Both the position numbers and the translations under genes were made by a program. Positions 15,978 through 28,756 of a stretch of DNA of 64,000 nucleotides are shown here, one piece after another; position 1 is the stretch's first letter; each line of letters opens with the position of its first letter. Source of the stretch: CAMFLJ01 sp965279255 (lineage in GTDB: Bacteria; Actinomycetota; Acidimicrobiia; Acidimicrobiales; Acidimicrobilacustridaceae); the NCBI GenBank assembly GCA_965279255.1, contig OZ257146.1, forward strand, positions 2,294,001 to 2,358,000, written 5' to 3'. Under the pieces are notes generated by a model that made no database searches, had not been told where the DNA came from, and saw only the letters and a program-made list of their open reading frames with translations.

Positions 15978-16487
15978 TCAGTCGAAGACCCAGCGGGTGG
16001 CCCGGGTGGAGAAGTCCGGCACCCGCTCGACGATGCCGAAGGCGCGGTCGGGCACGACCTCGACCATGAGGTGGTCGCGGATGAAGTCGGCGTTCAGCTC
16101 CGGCTCCACCGGGCCGTACTTCGCCATGTAGCGGTCGATCCACGGCTCGCGGGCCTGGTCGCCCGGCTCGATCACCCAGGCGACGCCCTCGACCGACACG
16201 CACTCGACGGTGTCGTCGACGGTGACCACGACCTGCGGGTTGGCGGCGATGTTGCGGGCCTTCCGCGAGTTGGGGCTGCCGGAGAACATGAACCGGTTCA
16301 CGGTGTCGTCCCAGACACCCCAGACCGGCAGCGAGTGCGGTCGCCCCGAGCCCGACACGGTCACCACCCAGAAGTTGCGGTTGGTCAGCAGGCGCTCCAC
16401 CGCCCACGACCAGGGCAGCGGCGACCAGTCGTCGCCCCCCACCCCGTAGTCCGTCATCGCCGGTGCTTCCGCCCTCGGTTCGCCCAT
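15978..16487 (-). CDS. Pyridoxamine 5'-phosphate oxidase-fold (PPOX-type) flavin/F420-binding protein
   Basis: 169 residues, split-barrel fold. Conserved pattern: FWVVTVSGSGRPHSLPVWGVWDD, FMFSGSPNSRKARNIAANPQVVVTV and VEGVAWVI. In actinobacteria this group includes F420H2- or FMN-dependent reductases; the cofactor cannot be decided here. The gene follows a strong hairpin terminator (16566-16596) that separates it from the substrate-binding protein gene. Confidence 0.8.
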   Translation of the reverse strand: MGEPRAEAPAMTDYGVGGDDWSPLPWSWAVERLLTNRNFWVVTVSGSGRPHSLPVWGVWDDTVNRFMFSGSPNSRKARNIAANPQVVVTVDDTVECVSVEGVAWVIEPGDQAREPWIDRYMAKYGPVEPELNADFIRDHLMVEVVPDRAFGIVERVPDFSTRATRWVFD

Positions 16488-16565
16488 GCCATCGACCCTA
16501 TCGACGCGGCGACCGAGGTCGCCGAGCGATCCATGAGCCGACCAACCATCCCGGGCCAGGACGCG

Positions 16566-16596
16566 CGAGGGGCACCGGACCGTCGATCCGGTGCCC
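16566..16596 (-). terminator. 12-bp perfect stem hairpin after the substrate-binding protein gene
   Basis: Arms AGGGGCACCGGA (16566-16577) and TCCGGTGCCCCT (16585-16596) with a 7-nt loop. It lies 22 bp past the stop of the substrate-binding protein on the minus strand. There is no T-tract, as for most hairpins in this window. Confidence 0.8.
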
Positions 16597-16617
16597 CTCC
16601 CAGCTGGACGAGACGGG

Positions 16618-18039
16618 TCAGCCGCCGGTGTACAGCGTCGAGCGCCGGTCGGGCCCGAGCTTGGCGGCCTCAGAGGCCGTGGTGGTGATGTCGACCACGT
16701 ACTTCGGGTCGCACTGGAACTCGCCGGCGGCGGCCGGCGCCCACTGGGTGAACTTCGTGCCCTGGAGGCGGAGGGTCATCGCGCACTGGGTCGACTCGTT
16801 CTGACCCGGGTTCGCGGTGGAGTGGAGCCCCCCGGCGTTCCACTCGGTGACCTTGGCGATGTTGGCCACGACGCAGTCACGGGTGACCGTCGCCCCGCAC
16901 TGGTCGACAGCTGTCGCCCAGAGGAGGAACGCCGAGGCGGAAAGCGCGCCGAGCGTGCTGGTGTCGCCGCCGACCTTCTTCACCGCGTCGAGGTAGGCCT
17001 GGGTGGCGGCGTTGTCCGACGCCATGTCGAAGGGCACCACCTGGGTGTTCACGAACACGTTGTCGGCGTTGCCGTTCTGGTTCCAGGCCGCGAACGCCTC
17101 CTCGTAGAAGTTGCGTTCGGTCATGTAGAGCGGGGAGAAGTCGAGCTGCTTGGCGGCATCGAGCATGTTCTCGAAGTTCGGCGCCGGTGACCCGGTGAAG
17201 TAGACGACCTCGACACCGCAGTCCTTCAGCCGCTGGACGACGGGCTTCCAGTCGATGGACCCGGCGATCGGGTAGCTCTGGTCGCAGTCGAGGAAGGTCC
17301 ACCCGGCCTGGGGGTAGGAGGCCTTCGCCTTGTCGCGCGTCTCCTGGGTGGTGGCGAAGTCGCCGTAGACGACGGCGGCCTTCTTGACCTGCTCGGGATA
17401 GGCGGCGGCGAGCTGGTAGGCGGCGCCGATGCTGTTCTGGTCCGGCGGGGCCGGCTCCGGCTGGAACAGGTCCGGGCCGGTGGAGACCGCGGCGTTGGTG
17501 GCGTAGCCCGCGACGGCCGGGAGGCCGCAGTTCACTCGGGTCTGCTCGGCGCCGCCGTCGAGGGCGAAGCCCTCACCGACGAGCATGAACACCTTCGAGC
17601 AGGCCTCGGCCATCACGTTGTTGGCTTCGGTGATCTTGGCGTCGTAGTAGACCCCGTCGACCGTGCGGCCGTTGATGCCACCCTGGTCGTTGCACCACTG
17701 GATCATGCCCTTGACGGCATCGGACATCTCGTGGTCGAGCCCGGGCGAGGCCTGGTAGCCGGCGTCGTCGCCGTACCCGATGGTGATGGCGGAGTCGGTG
17801 ACACCCTGGACCGTCGCACCGCCTGCGGTGACGGCGTCGCCGCTGGCCGGGCCACAGGGGCTGGCCAGCGTGCCGAACGAGCTCGCCGAGCTGTCGCTCG
17901 TCGTGCCCGACGTCGAGGCGTCGTCGCCCGACGAACTGCTACGGCCGCCACCGCACGCGGCGGCAGCCAAGGCGATGACGACGACGGCGGCGAGCCATCG
18001 AGAGCGGCCGAGACGGCCGCGTGTTTCCGGAACTGACAT
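16618..18039 (-). CDS. ABC transporter substrate-binding lipoprotein, branched-chain amino acid type (orphan)
   Basis: 473 residues. Signal peptide with lipobox LAAAAC (Cys ~26), then a Ser/Gly/Asp/Thr-rich linker to about residue 55. The mature part is a type-I periplasmic-binding fold as in Leu/Ile/Val-binding proteins: SAITIGYGDDAG, GGINGRTVDGVYYDAKITEANNVMAEACSK, KKAAVVYGDFATTQETRDKAK, VEVVYFTGSPAPNFENMLDAAKQL. Such proteins capture amino acids, amides, urea or aromatic acids outside the cell. No permease or ATPase gene is adjacent, so it must work with a distant transporter. AGGGGG lies 11 nt before ATG 18039, and a hairpin sits in the 5' leader. Confidence 0.88.
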   Translation of the reverse strand: MSVPETRGRLGRSRWLAAVVVIALAAAACGGGRSSSSGDDASTSGTTSDSSASSFGTLASPCGPASGDAVTAGGATVQGVTDSAITIGYGDDAGYQASPGLDHEMSDAVKGMIQWCNDQGGINGRTVDGVYYDAKITEANNVMAEACSKVFMLVGEGFALDGGAEQTRVNCGLPAVAGYATNAAVSTGPDLFQPEPAPPDQNSIGAAYQLAAAYPEQVKKAAVVYGDFATTQETRDKAKASYPQAGWTFLDCDQSYPIAGSIDWKPVVQRLKDCGVEVVYFTGSPAPNFENMLDAAKQLDFSPLYMTERNFYEEAFAAWNQNGNADNVFVNTQVVPFDMASDNAATQAYLDAVKKVGGDTSTLGALSASAFLLWATAVDQCGATVTRDCVVANIAKVTEWNAGGLHSTANPGQNESTQCAMTLRLQGTKFTQWAPAAAGEFQCDPKYVVDITTTASEAAKLGPDRRSTLYTGG

Positions 18040-18076
18040 TGCTCGGGTTTCCCCCTGTTGAAGGTTGGCCAGGCAC

Positions 18077-18096
18077 CGTCGAGCACGCGCTCGACG
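18077..18096 (-). promoter_or_regulatory. Hairpin in the 5' leader of the substrate-binding protein gene
   Basis: CGTCGAGC-acgc-GCTCGACG, 8-bp perfect stem with a 4-nt loop, 38-57 bp upstream of the ATG. It may be an operator or a leader structure; I cannot separate these from sequence alone. Confidence 0.4.
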
Positions 18097-18151
18097 ACGC
18101 CGGGACCTGTGGATGTGCGGAAGGAGGTGGTGGGTGGTGGTGACATGCCGC

Positions 18152-18178
18152 GGCCCGAGCCCACCCCGGGCTCGGGCC
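18152..18178 (-). terminator. 9-bp stem hairpin after the aldolase-amidohydrolase-SDR operon
   Basis: GGCCCGAGC (18152-18160) pairs with GCTCGGGCC (18170-18178), loop 9 nt, starting 23 bp past the SDR stop codon on the minus strand. It separates the catabolic operon from the substrate-binding protein gene. Confidence 0.65.
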
Positions 18179-18200
18179 TGCCGACGACGGGTCCGAACGA

Positions 18201-19106
18201 TCAGACGTCGGGGCGGAGGAGCACCTCGGGGACGCGGCCGTCGGTGTCGGTGAAGCCGAGGTCGCGGGCCAGGCCGGCCGAGGTGAACGGCTTGCCCGAC
18301 CGCGCGGCCAGCCCGGGGTCGCCGGCCATGGCCACCACGGCCCGGCCGAGGAAGCGGGGCGACTCGGCGTTCGAGAGGTCGAAGCGGCCTTCGCCCGGCA
18401 GCTCGATGTAGATCTCGTCGCCGTCGCGCACGGCGGCCGCGTCGAGCATCTCGGTGCGCACCAGTCCCGGCCAGAGCGACACGACCTGCACGCCGGTGCC
18501 CTCGAGCTCGACGGCCATGTCGGCGGTCATCTTGTCGCAGGCCGCCTTGCCGACGCCGTAGACGACGTTGTGGGCGTAGGTGACCGCCCCCGACGACGAC
18601 ACGTTGACGATGAGGCCACCGCCGGCGGCGAACAGCAGGGGTGCCGCGTGCACGCTGGCGACGTAGTGCGACCGGGTGCCGACGCCGACGATCTCGTCCC
18701 ATGCCTCGATCGGCAGGTCCCAGAACTTCTGGCCCAGCCACGGGGCGAGCACCGGTGCCGGGAACACGTTGTTGACCAGCACGTCGAGGTGCCCCTGCTC
18801 GGCGGCGATGCGCTCGAACAGGGCCTTCACCTGGGCGTCGTCCTTGTGGTCGCAGGCCACGCCGATGCCGTGGCCTCCGAGCGCGTCGATCTCGGCTGCG
18901 GTCTCGCCGACGGTGCCGGGCATGGCGCCGGGCTCGACGGTGCGGCCGGTGACGTAGACGGTGGCGCCCGCCGCGCCGAGCTCGAGGGCGATGCCCTTGC
19001 CGATGCTGCGGCTGGCGCCGGTGACGACGGCGACCTTGCCGCTCAGGTCGACGGCGGGGGCGACGGAGCCCTCCGCGATCTCGGTGCCGATGGGATCAGT
19101 AGGCAT
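18201..19106 (-). CDS. Short-chain dehydrogenase/reductase (DHRS1-like)
   Basis: 301-residue classical SDR. Cofactor motif VVTGASRSIGKGIALELG, NNV in place of the usual NNAG (VLVNNVFPAPVL), catalytic Ser in VNVSSSGAV, and YGVGK (Tyr/Lys) in VVYGVGKAACDK. The layout and the LWPGLVRTEML segment resemble the DHRS1-like branch. It oxidises or reduces an alcohol/carbonyl of unknown identity. The start overlaps the amidohydrolase stop by 11 bp, so it is the last gene of the aldolase-amidohydrolase-SDR operon. Confidence 0.88.
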   Translation of the reverse strand: MPTDPIGTEIAEGSVAPAVDLSGKVAVVTGASRSIGKGIALELGAAGATVYVTGRTVEPGAMPGTVGETAAEIDALGGHGIGVACDHKDDAQVKALFERIAAEQGHLDVLVNNVFPAPVLAPWLGQKFWDLPIEAWDEIVGVGTRSHYVASVHAAPLLFAAGGGLIVNVSSSGAVTYAHNVVYGVGKAACDKMTADMAVELEGTGVQVVSLWPGLVRTEMLDAAAVRDGDEIYIELPGEGRFDLSNAESPRFLGRAVVAMAGDPGLAARSGKPFTSAGLARDLGFTDTDGRVPEVLLRPDV

Positions 19107-20355
19107 TCGGGTCGTCCTGGACGCTCTGGGGGACGGGGTGGCGGTACAGATCGGCGGCGTTGCGCCAGCAGATGGCGGCGGCCTCGTCGGCGGGGATGCC
19201 GGCCATGGCGTCGACCGTGAGCTGCTGGGTGCGCGGCCAGGTCGAGTCGATGTGGGGGTAGTCCTGCTCGATCATGATGTGGTCGACGCCGATGACGTCG
19301 CGCTGGCGGAACGACGACGGGTCCTCGATGGCGCAGAACCAGAAGTTCTCGCGGAACACCTCGGACGGCCGACGCGAGTCGGTCCAGGTGCCGTACATGG
19401 AGTTGTAGGACTCCATGTGGTCGAGGCGGTCGATGAGGCCCGCCACCCAGCCGATGCCGCCTTCGCTGAGGCAGATCTTCAGATCGGGGTGCTTGGTGGC
19501 GTAGCCGCTGTAGAGCCAGTCGACGGCGGCGAACATGGCGTAGGCGAAGAACAGCACGCCGGTGACGTCGGGCGGGGCGTCGTCGGTGGTGTTCGGCGAC
19601 GAGCCCGACGAGCCCACGTGGAGGTTGATGACGGTGCCGGTCTCGGCGCACGCCTCCATGAAGGGATCCCAGAAGTCGGTGTGCAGGCTGGGCAGGCCGT
19701 GCGGCGTCGGCGACTCGGGGAAGGTGACCGACGTGAAGCCGCGCTCGGCGTTCTCGCGGATCATCTGCGCACCGAGCACGGGGTCGAGCAGGTACGGGAT
19801 CTGGCACGGGATGATGCGGTCCTTGTACGGGCCGTACCAGGCCTCGATGTGCCAGTCGTTCCATGCCCGCACCGAGGCCTCGGCCAGCTCGGTGTCCTTG
19901 GTGAGGACCTGGAGGCGCTGGCCGGCGAAGCCCGGCAGGAACGACGGGAAGTTCAGCGAGGCGTAGACCCCGTTGAGGTCCATGTCGGCGATCCGGGCGT
20001 CGATGTCCCAGGCGCCAGGACGCATCTGGTCGAAGCGCACCGGCTCGCTGCCGTACTCCTCGACGGGACGGCCGACGAGGGCGTTGAACCCGACGTTGGG
20101 GAGCTCCTGGCCGTCGTAGATCCAGACCTGGCTGCCGTCGTCCTTCTCGAGCACGTGCGGGGCCCGGTCGCCGAACTTGGCGGGCATGCGGCCCTCGAAG
20201 GTGTCGGGCGGCTCGACGACGTGGTCGTCGGCCGAGATCACCAGCAGGCTGCGATCGGCTCGCGGCGGGTCGGGCAGCAAGGTGACCGTGCGCTCCTCCC
20301 CGCGCTTGGCGGTGGTGAAGTTCGGGTCGTTGGCCAGGTCGTCCAACGTGCGCAT
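19096..20355 (-). CDS. Amidohydrolase-2 family metal-dependent hydrolase/decarboxylase
   Basis: 419-residue TIM-barrel protein. Metal-site motifs: ISADDHVVEPPDTF (DxH variant near the N-terminus), INLHVGSSG (barrel His) and IEQDYPHIDSTWP (catalytic Asp/His late in the chain). This family includes gamma-resorcylate and ACMS decarboxylases as well as true hydrolases, so the product could be a decarboxylation. The ATG at 20355 is chosen because AGGGGGAA lies 7 nt before it; the frame is open to 20409. It follows the class II aldolase gene by 79 bp and overlaps the SDR gene. A second, more distant member of the family is at 56803-58059. Confidence 0.85.
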   Translation of the reverse strand: MRTLDDLANDPNFTTAKRGEERTVTLLPDPPRADRSLLVISADDHVVEPPDTFEGRMPAKFGDRAPHVLEKDDGSQVWIYDGQELPNVGFNALVGRPVEEYGSEPVRFDQMRPGAWDIDARIADMDLNGVYASLNFPSFLPGFAGQRLQVLTKDTELAEASVRAWNDWHIEAWYGPYKDRIIPCQIPYLLDPVLGAQMIRENAERGFTSVTFPESPTPHGLPSLHTDFWDPFMEACAETGTVINLHVGSSGSSPNTTDDAPPDVTGVLFFAYAMFAAVDWLYSGYATKHPDLKICLSEGGIGWVAGLIDRLDHMESYNSMYGTWTDSRRPSEVFRENFWFCAIEDPSSFRQRDVIGVDHIMIEQDYPHIDSTWPRTQQLTVDAMAGIPADEAAAICWRNAADLYRHPVPQSVQDDPNAY

Positions 20356-20434
20356 CTGGGTTCCCCCTGGTGGTGCGGTGAGTGAGGTGAATTCCGTGAG
20401 CCGGCTCACGATCGTGGCCGGCGAGGCGGTGGCG

Positions 20435-21232
20435 TCAGTCGAGGACGTCGGGCTCGCGGCGCAGCAGGAGGCGCACGGCGCCGTCCCAGAACGGGTCGAG
20501 TGCCCGCTCGAGCTGCGAGGCCTTCATCCCGACCATGAACTGCGGCGAGATGTCGAACGGGTCCTTGCCCATGAGGTGCACGTCGTAGGCGAGCTTGCAG
20601 AGGCGCTCGACGGTGGCCGCCCGGAAGGTGGCCTCCTTGATGTCGGCGCCGGTGACGATGATCCCGTGGCTGGCGAGGAAGACGACCTTGGCGTCGCCGA
20701 TCATGGTGGCCAGGTCGGCCCCGAGCTCGGCGGAGTCGACCTCGCCGGTGTACTCGTTCACGAAGTCGAGGTCGCCGTAGAACATCGAGCCGTTCTGGTG
20801 GACGATCTCGGGGAGCATCCCGACCGCGGCCAGCACCGACACCCAGTAGGGGTGGTTGTGGATCACGACCCGGGCGTCGGGGCGGCGGCGGTGCAGCTCG
20901 GTGTGGATGTGGATGGCCGGCGTGACGTCCCACCTGCCGGCGATCACGTTGGCGTCGGCGTCGACGGTGCAGAGGTCGGACGCCGAGACCTCCTCCCACC
21001 ACAGGCCCCACGGGTTCACCAGCATGTGCTCGTCGCCGGGGCGCTGCCAGGTGATGTGACCGGCCATGTTCTCGGAGAAGCCGCCGGCGGCGAGGATCCG
21101 GAAGGCGCAGGCGAGGGCCTGCTCGTCGGTGAGGTCGGGGACGGGCGGCATCACCGACGGCGCCCACGCCGCCAGGCCGCCCTTGCGCGGCTCCGTGTCG
21201 GGCCTGGTCACTGCGTCATCGGTCGCCGTCAT
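20435..21232 (-). CDS. Class II aldolase/adducin-family protein
   Basis: 265 residues. Zinc-site motifs of the class II aldolase family: TPAIHIHTELHRRRPDARVVIHNHPYW (HxH) and VFLASHGIIVTG (third His). The N-terminal AFRILAAGGFSENMAGHIT block matches the usual glycine-rich substrate loop. Members are fuculose- or ribulose-phosphate aldolases or epimerases, or decarboxylases of hydroxy acids; this one is not assigned. ATG 21232 is preceded by GGGGGGACC. It is the first gene of a three-gene operon and divergent from a FadR-type regulator, which probably controls it. Confidence 0.85.
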   Translation of the reverse strand: MTATDDAVTRPDTEPRKGGLAAWAPSVMPPVPDLTDEQALACAFRILAAGGFSENMAGHITWQRPGDEHMLVNPWGLWWEEVSASDLCTVDADANVIAGRWDVTPAIHIHTELHRRRPDARVVIHNHPYWVSVLAAVGMLPEIVHQNGSMFYGDLDFVNEYTGEVDSAELGADLATMIGDAKVVFLASHGIIVTGADIKEATFRAATVERLCKLAYDVHLMGKDPFDISPQFMVGMKASQLERALDPFWDGAVRLLLRREPDVLD

Positions 21233-21265
21233 GGTCCCCCCGGAGTCCTGGCTGGCTTTCTTCTT

Positions 21266-21271
21266 ATTATA
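21266..21271 (-). promoter_or_regulatory. -10 box TATAAT for the class II aldolase operon
   Basis: On the minus strand the sequence CCTATAATAAG gives a perfect TATAAT, 34 bp before the aldolase ATG and inside the only AT-rich patch between the aldolase and FadR genes. I see no good -35 at 16-18 bp; a bound regulator may replace it. Confidence 0.55.
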
Positions 21272-21307
21272 GGAGACTGATCCGGGCAAGCCGGGGCCGG
21301 TAACCTC

Positions 21308-22162
21308 GTGACGCCCATGACCGACCCTTCGATCCTCGACACCGAGCCCGCGGCGGCCGCTGCGCCGACCGCTCCCCCGCCGCCGGCGGTGCCGCCCGGG
21401 ACACCCGGGTTCCGTCGCATCGCCGAGCAGGTCGCGGACCTGCTGCGGGATCGGATCCTCAGCGGTGAGCTGGCCGACGGCGGGCTCCTGCCCAAGGAAG
21501 ACGTGCTCCAGGCCACCTACCAGGTCTCCAAGCCGTCGCTGCGCGAGGCCATGCGCATCCTCGAGGCCGAGGGACTGGTCACGGTGCGGCGTGGCAACAC
21601 CGGCGGGGCCGTGGTGCACCATCCCTCCCCCGCCAACGTCGGCTACAGCCTGGCGATGGTGCTGACCTCCCGCGACATCGGCATCGACGACGTGGCCGCC
21701 GCCCTGCGCGAGGTCGAACCGGCCAGTGCCCGGCTCTGCGCCCAGCGGGCCGACCGCCTCACCGCCGTCGTGCCGGAGCTCACCGCGATCCACGAGCGCT
21801 CGCTCGCCACCCTCGACGACCTCGTGGAGGTCACCGAGCACTCGCGCGCCTTCCACGAGGCGCTCGTGCGCCTGTGCGGGAACGAGACGCTGAAGATCAT
21901 GGCCGGCGCGCTCGAGGCGCTGTGGTCGAGCCACGAGAAGGCGTGGGCCGAGCACCACCCCGAGCCCGCGTCGCTGCCCGTCGAGGAGCGTCGCGCCGCC
22001 CTGTTGGTGCACGGTCGCATGATCGAGCTGATCGCGGCCGGCGACAGTGCCGCCGTGGGCGAGCTGGCCGCCGGCCACCTGCGTTCGGCCCAGGACTACC
22101 CCACCACCGCGGGACCGCTCATCCACCCCACGCTCGTGCGGGACATGCGCCCGGGAGGCTGA
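21308..22162 (+). CDS. FadR/GntR-family transcriptional regulator
   Basis: 284 residues. After a Pro/Ala-rich N-terminus (1-30), a GntR winged helix reads IAEQVADLLRDRILSGELADGGLLPKEDVL, then YQVSKPSLREAMRILEAEGLVTVRRGNTGG. The C-terminal FCD-type helical ligand domain has LREVEPASARLCAQRA and EHSRAFHEALVRLCGNETL. GTG 21308 or ATG 21317 can start it. Divergent from the aldolase-amidohydrolase-SDR operon with a 75-bp spacer, it is the probable local regulator; the effector is probably a small organic acid, as is common for FCD proteins. Confidence 0.88.
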   Translation: MTPMTDPSILDTEPAAAAAPTAPPPPAVPPGTPGFRRIAEQVADLLRDRILSGELADGGLLPKEDVLQATYQVSKPSLREAMRILEAEGLVTVRRGNTGGAVVHHPSPANVGYSLAMVLTSRDIGIDDVAAALREVEPASARLCAQRADRLTAVVPELTAIHERSLATLDDLVEVTEHSRAFHEALVRLCGNETLKIMAGALEALWSSHEKAWAEHHPEPASLPVEERRAALLVHGRMIELIAAGDSAAVGELAAGHLRSAQDYPTTAGPLIHPTLVRDMRPGG

Positions 22163-22169
22163 CGAGGCG

Positions 22170-23351
22170 TCAGTGCGAGCCCTCCCAGCCTCGGATCTCG
22201 GCCCGCACGTCGCGGTACTGACGCAGCTCCCAGACGATCAACAGCCACATCGCCGCGCCGGCGAGGGCGAGCGACACCCAGCCGTCGACGATGCGGAACA
22301 ACGGGATCGCCAGCACCACCAGCAGTGCCGGCACGGCCCGCTGACGAGCGAGCGTGCCCGTCATCCGCAGCTTGAACGCGACCTGACCGAAGAGGAACAG
22401 GGCCAGGCCGGCGCCGAGCGCGACCGACGCCACCGCGTCGAGCGGCTCGTCGACGTGGGAGATCACGTGCTCGAGGGCCAGCGCCACCAGCACCACGCCG
22501 GCCACGATCGGCAGGTGCAGCAGCGAGTAGGCGTCGCGGGCCATCTCGTTCTGCACCTTGCCCGGCGGGGTCTCCTCCAGACGCCGGGCGGCCAACTGCG
22601 AGCCCACGTCGAAGTACGACCACCACATCGCGGCGGAGAGGACGACACCGAGCACGGCCGCGGCCACCACGCCCGGGCCCAGCCCCACCGTGGTGCCCAC
22701 CCCGAGGGCGACGATGGACTCGCCGAGGGCGATGAGCACGATGAGCCCATGGCGCTCGGCGAAGTGGGCGGGCTGGATGTGCCACCCGTCGGACCCGGTG
22801 AGCAACGGCACCCCCATCTCGATGGCGAGGGCGGTGAACCAGACGATGCCCTGGGCCGGTCCGTCGAGCAGGGCCGCCACCGCTACGAGGGAGACGCCGA
22901 CGACCGCGCCGCACCCCAGGCTGATCACCGACCGACGCAGTCGGGGGTCGTCGGTGCTGGCGATGGTGAACAGGGCGATGTGCGCGGCCCACACCACGGC
23001 GTAGGCCCCGGCGAGGGTGAGGCCCACGGCCCTGTCGTCGAAGGCATGCGGCACGCAGAGGGCCATGACGAGCATGGCGGCCATGGCCACGAACATCACG
23101 ACGCGAGTGAGCGAGTCGTCGGGGTCCACGAGGCTCGTCAGCCAGGCGTAGCCGACCCAGGACCACCACAGCACGCCGAGAACGAGCAGGCCCGCGATCA
23201 CGGTGCGGCCCGAGCCGCTGCTGTCCATGAGCGAGCTGCACTGGGTGATGGCGAGGACGAAGACGAGGTCGAAGAACAGCTCGAGGGGCGTGACTGCGGC
23301 GCCGTCACGCCGCCGGGGGCTGATGCGGTGCGCCCTTCCCGATCCGGCCAT
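22170..23351 (-). CDS. Low temperature requirement protein A (LtrA) family membrane protein
   Basis: 393 residues with about ten to eleven hydrophobic helices. The N-terminal signature TPLELFFDLVFVLAITQ and later GWHIQPAHFAERHGLIVLIALGESIVALGVG are diagnostic for the LtrA family. The biochemical function is unknown; the name comes from a Listeria cold-growth phenotype. ATG 23351 (MAGSGRAH) is chosen as the start. It is convergent with the FadR gene (7-bp gap). Confidence 0.88.
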   Translation of the reverse strand: MAGSGRAHRISPRRRDGAAVTPLELFFDLVFVLAITQCSSLMDSSGSGRTVIAGLLVLGVLWWSWVGYAWLTSLVDPDDSLTRVVMFVAMAAMLVMALCVPHAFDDRAVGLTLAGAYAVVWAAHIALFTIASTDDPRLRRSVISLGCGAVVGVSLVAVAALLDGPAQGIVWFTALAIEMGVPLLTGSDGWHIQPAHFAERHGLIVLIALGESIVALGVGTTVGLGPGVVAAAVLGVVLSAAMWWSYFDVGSQLAARRLEETPPGKVQNEMARDAYSLLHLPIVAGVVLVALALEHVISHVDEPLDAVASVALGAGLALFLFGQVAFKLRMTGTLARQRAVPALLVVLAIPLFRIVDGWVSLALAGAAMWLLIVWELRQYRDVRAEIRGWEGSH

Positions 23352-23431
23352 GGGCCAGAGTGTCGCAGCCCGGGCCGTGGAAGGGTCGCAGTCCCCGGTA
23401 CTGGAACGGTCTCCCACGGGTAAGGTGACGA

Positions 23432-23447
23432 ACGCCCGACCGGGCGT
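23432..23447. promoter_or_regulatory. 16-bp inverted repeat upstream of gltB
   Basis: ACGCCCG-AC-CGGGCGT, 7-bp arms with a 2-bp centre, 98 bp upstream of the gltB ATG in the 194-bp divergent spacer with the LtrA gene. Candidate operator; no known nitrogen-regulator consensus is matched. Confidence 0.4.
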
Positions 23448-23545
23448 GCATGGGGCAACGGTGCCTCGCCCACCAACGGCGATGGAGCCCCCGGTCGATG
23501 CGGCAGCAGTCAGCCGTCTCTCAACCGAGCCCCGGAGCACCCAGA

Positions 23546-28087
<4,542 letters not shown>

Positions 28088-28093
28088 CCCCCT

Positions 28094-28135
28094 GTGGCTC
28101 GTTTCAGCACGCTGGAGCGTGCCCGTTCGAGCCAC
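28094..28135. repeat. 42-bp nested palindrome, copy 1, downstream of gltB
   Basis: Outer arms GTGGCTCG/CGAGCCAC (8 bp), a symmetric 5x5 internal loop, then an inner hairpin GCACGC-tgga-GCGTGC. A flanking CCCC/GGGG (28089-28092 and 28137-28140) extends the stem past one mismatch. It starts 6 bp after the gltB stop codon, so it may serve as the gltB terminator. Identical to copy 2. Confidence 0.95.
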
Positions 28136-28157
28136 CGGGGTCCGTCCTGCTCGACCG

Positions 28158-28199
28158 GTGGCTCGTTTCAGCACGCTGGAGCGTGCCCGTTCGAGCCAC
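28158..28199. repeat. 42-bp nested palindrome, copy 2
   Basis: Base-for-base identical to the copy at 28094-28135, in the same orientation, after a 22-bp spacer. Two copies only, so not a CRISPR array. It lies 41 bp before the MauE-like gene start. Confidence 0.95.
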
Positions 28200-28240
28200 G
28201 GGGCAGGGATGGGCCGGTCGGGGCTGGTTGACTGTCGGGC

Positions 28241-28744
28241 GTGACGGCGTCCGGGATCGGCTACGTGGCCGCGGTGGTGGTGGCCGCGGTGTTCGCCATG
28301 GCGGCCGCCGCCAAGCTCCGCGACCTGCGCCAGACGTCGGTCGACTTCGAGGCGCTCGGGGTGCCCAACCCCGAGGTCCTGGCCCGCCTCGTGCCGCTGG
28401 CCGAGCTCGCCGTGGTGATCCTGCTGCTGATCGTGCCGGCCGGTGGCGCCATCGCCGCGCTGGTCACCCTCGCGTTCTTCACCACGTTCCTGGTCGGGCG
28501 GCTGCGCTCCGGGGTCACCGCACCGTGCGCCTGCTTCGGGGCGTCGGGCAAGGCTCCCCTCTCGAGCATCGAGATCGTCCGCAACGCCGGGCTGATGGTG
28601 CTGTCCGCCGTGGCCCTCGCCGCCGAGCGGCCGGTGCGCCCGACCCTCGGCGACATCGTCGTGGTGGTCGTCCCGACGCTCGCCGGCATCGGGGTGCTCC
28701 ACCTGCTCCGGGGCCGTCGGGGAGCAACCCCCACCAGCCGGTAG
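28241..28744 (+). CDS. MauE-like membrane protein
   Basis: 167 residues with four hydrophobic helices (about 5-22, 49-68, 70-88 and 137-157). It matches the MauE/DoxX-like fold: AAAAKLRDLRQTSVDFEALGVP after helix 1, and the conserved cysteine motif APCACFGA near residues 94-101 between helices 2/3 and the last part. MauE helps disulfide formation in methylamine dehydrogenase; related proteins work with thioredoxin-like partners in redox folding. No methylamine or thioredoxin gene is near, so only a general redox role is inferred. GTG 28241 is the start. Confidence 0.75.
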   Translation: MTASGIGYVAAVVVAAVFAMAAAAKLRDLRQTSVDFEALGVPNPEVLARLVPLAELAVVILLLIVPAGGAIAALVTLAFFTTFLVGRLRSGVTAPCACFGASGKAPLSSIEIVRNAGLMVLSAVALAAERPVRPTLGDIVVVVVPTLAGIGVLHLLRGRRGATPTSR

Positions 28745-28756
28745 CCTCGCCCCCGC

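Noticed and set aside
28094..28199. CRISPR array.
   Set aside because: Only two repeat copies, strongly palindromic, one 22-bp spacer, and no cas gene in the window.
28241..28744. A methylamine-utilisation operon.
   Set aside because: Only a MauE-like fold is present; no methylamine dehydrogenase subunits or maturation genes are nearby.
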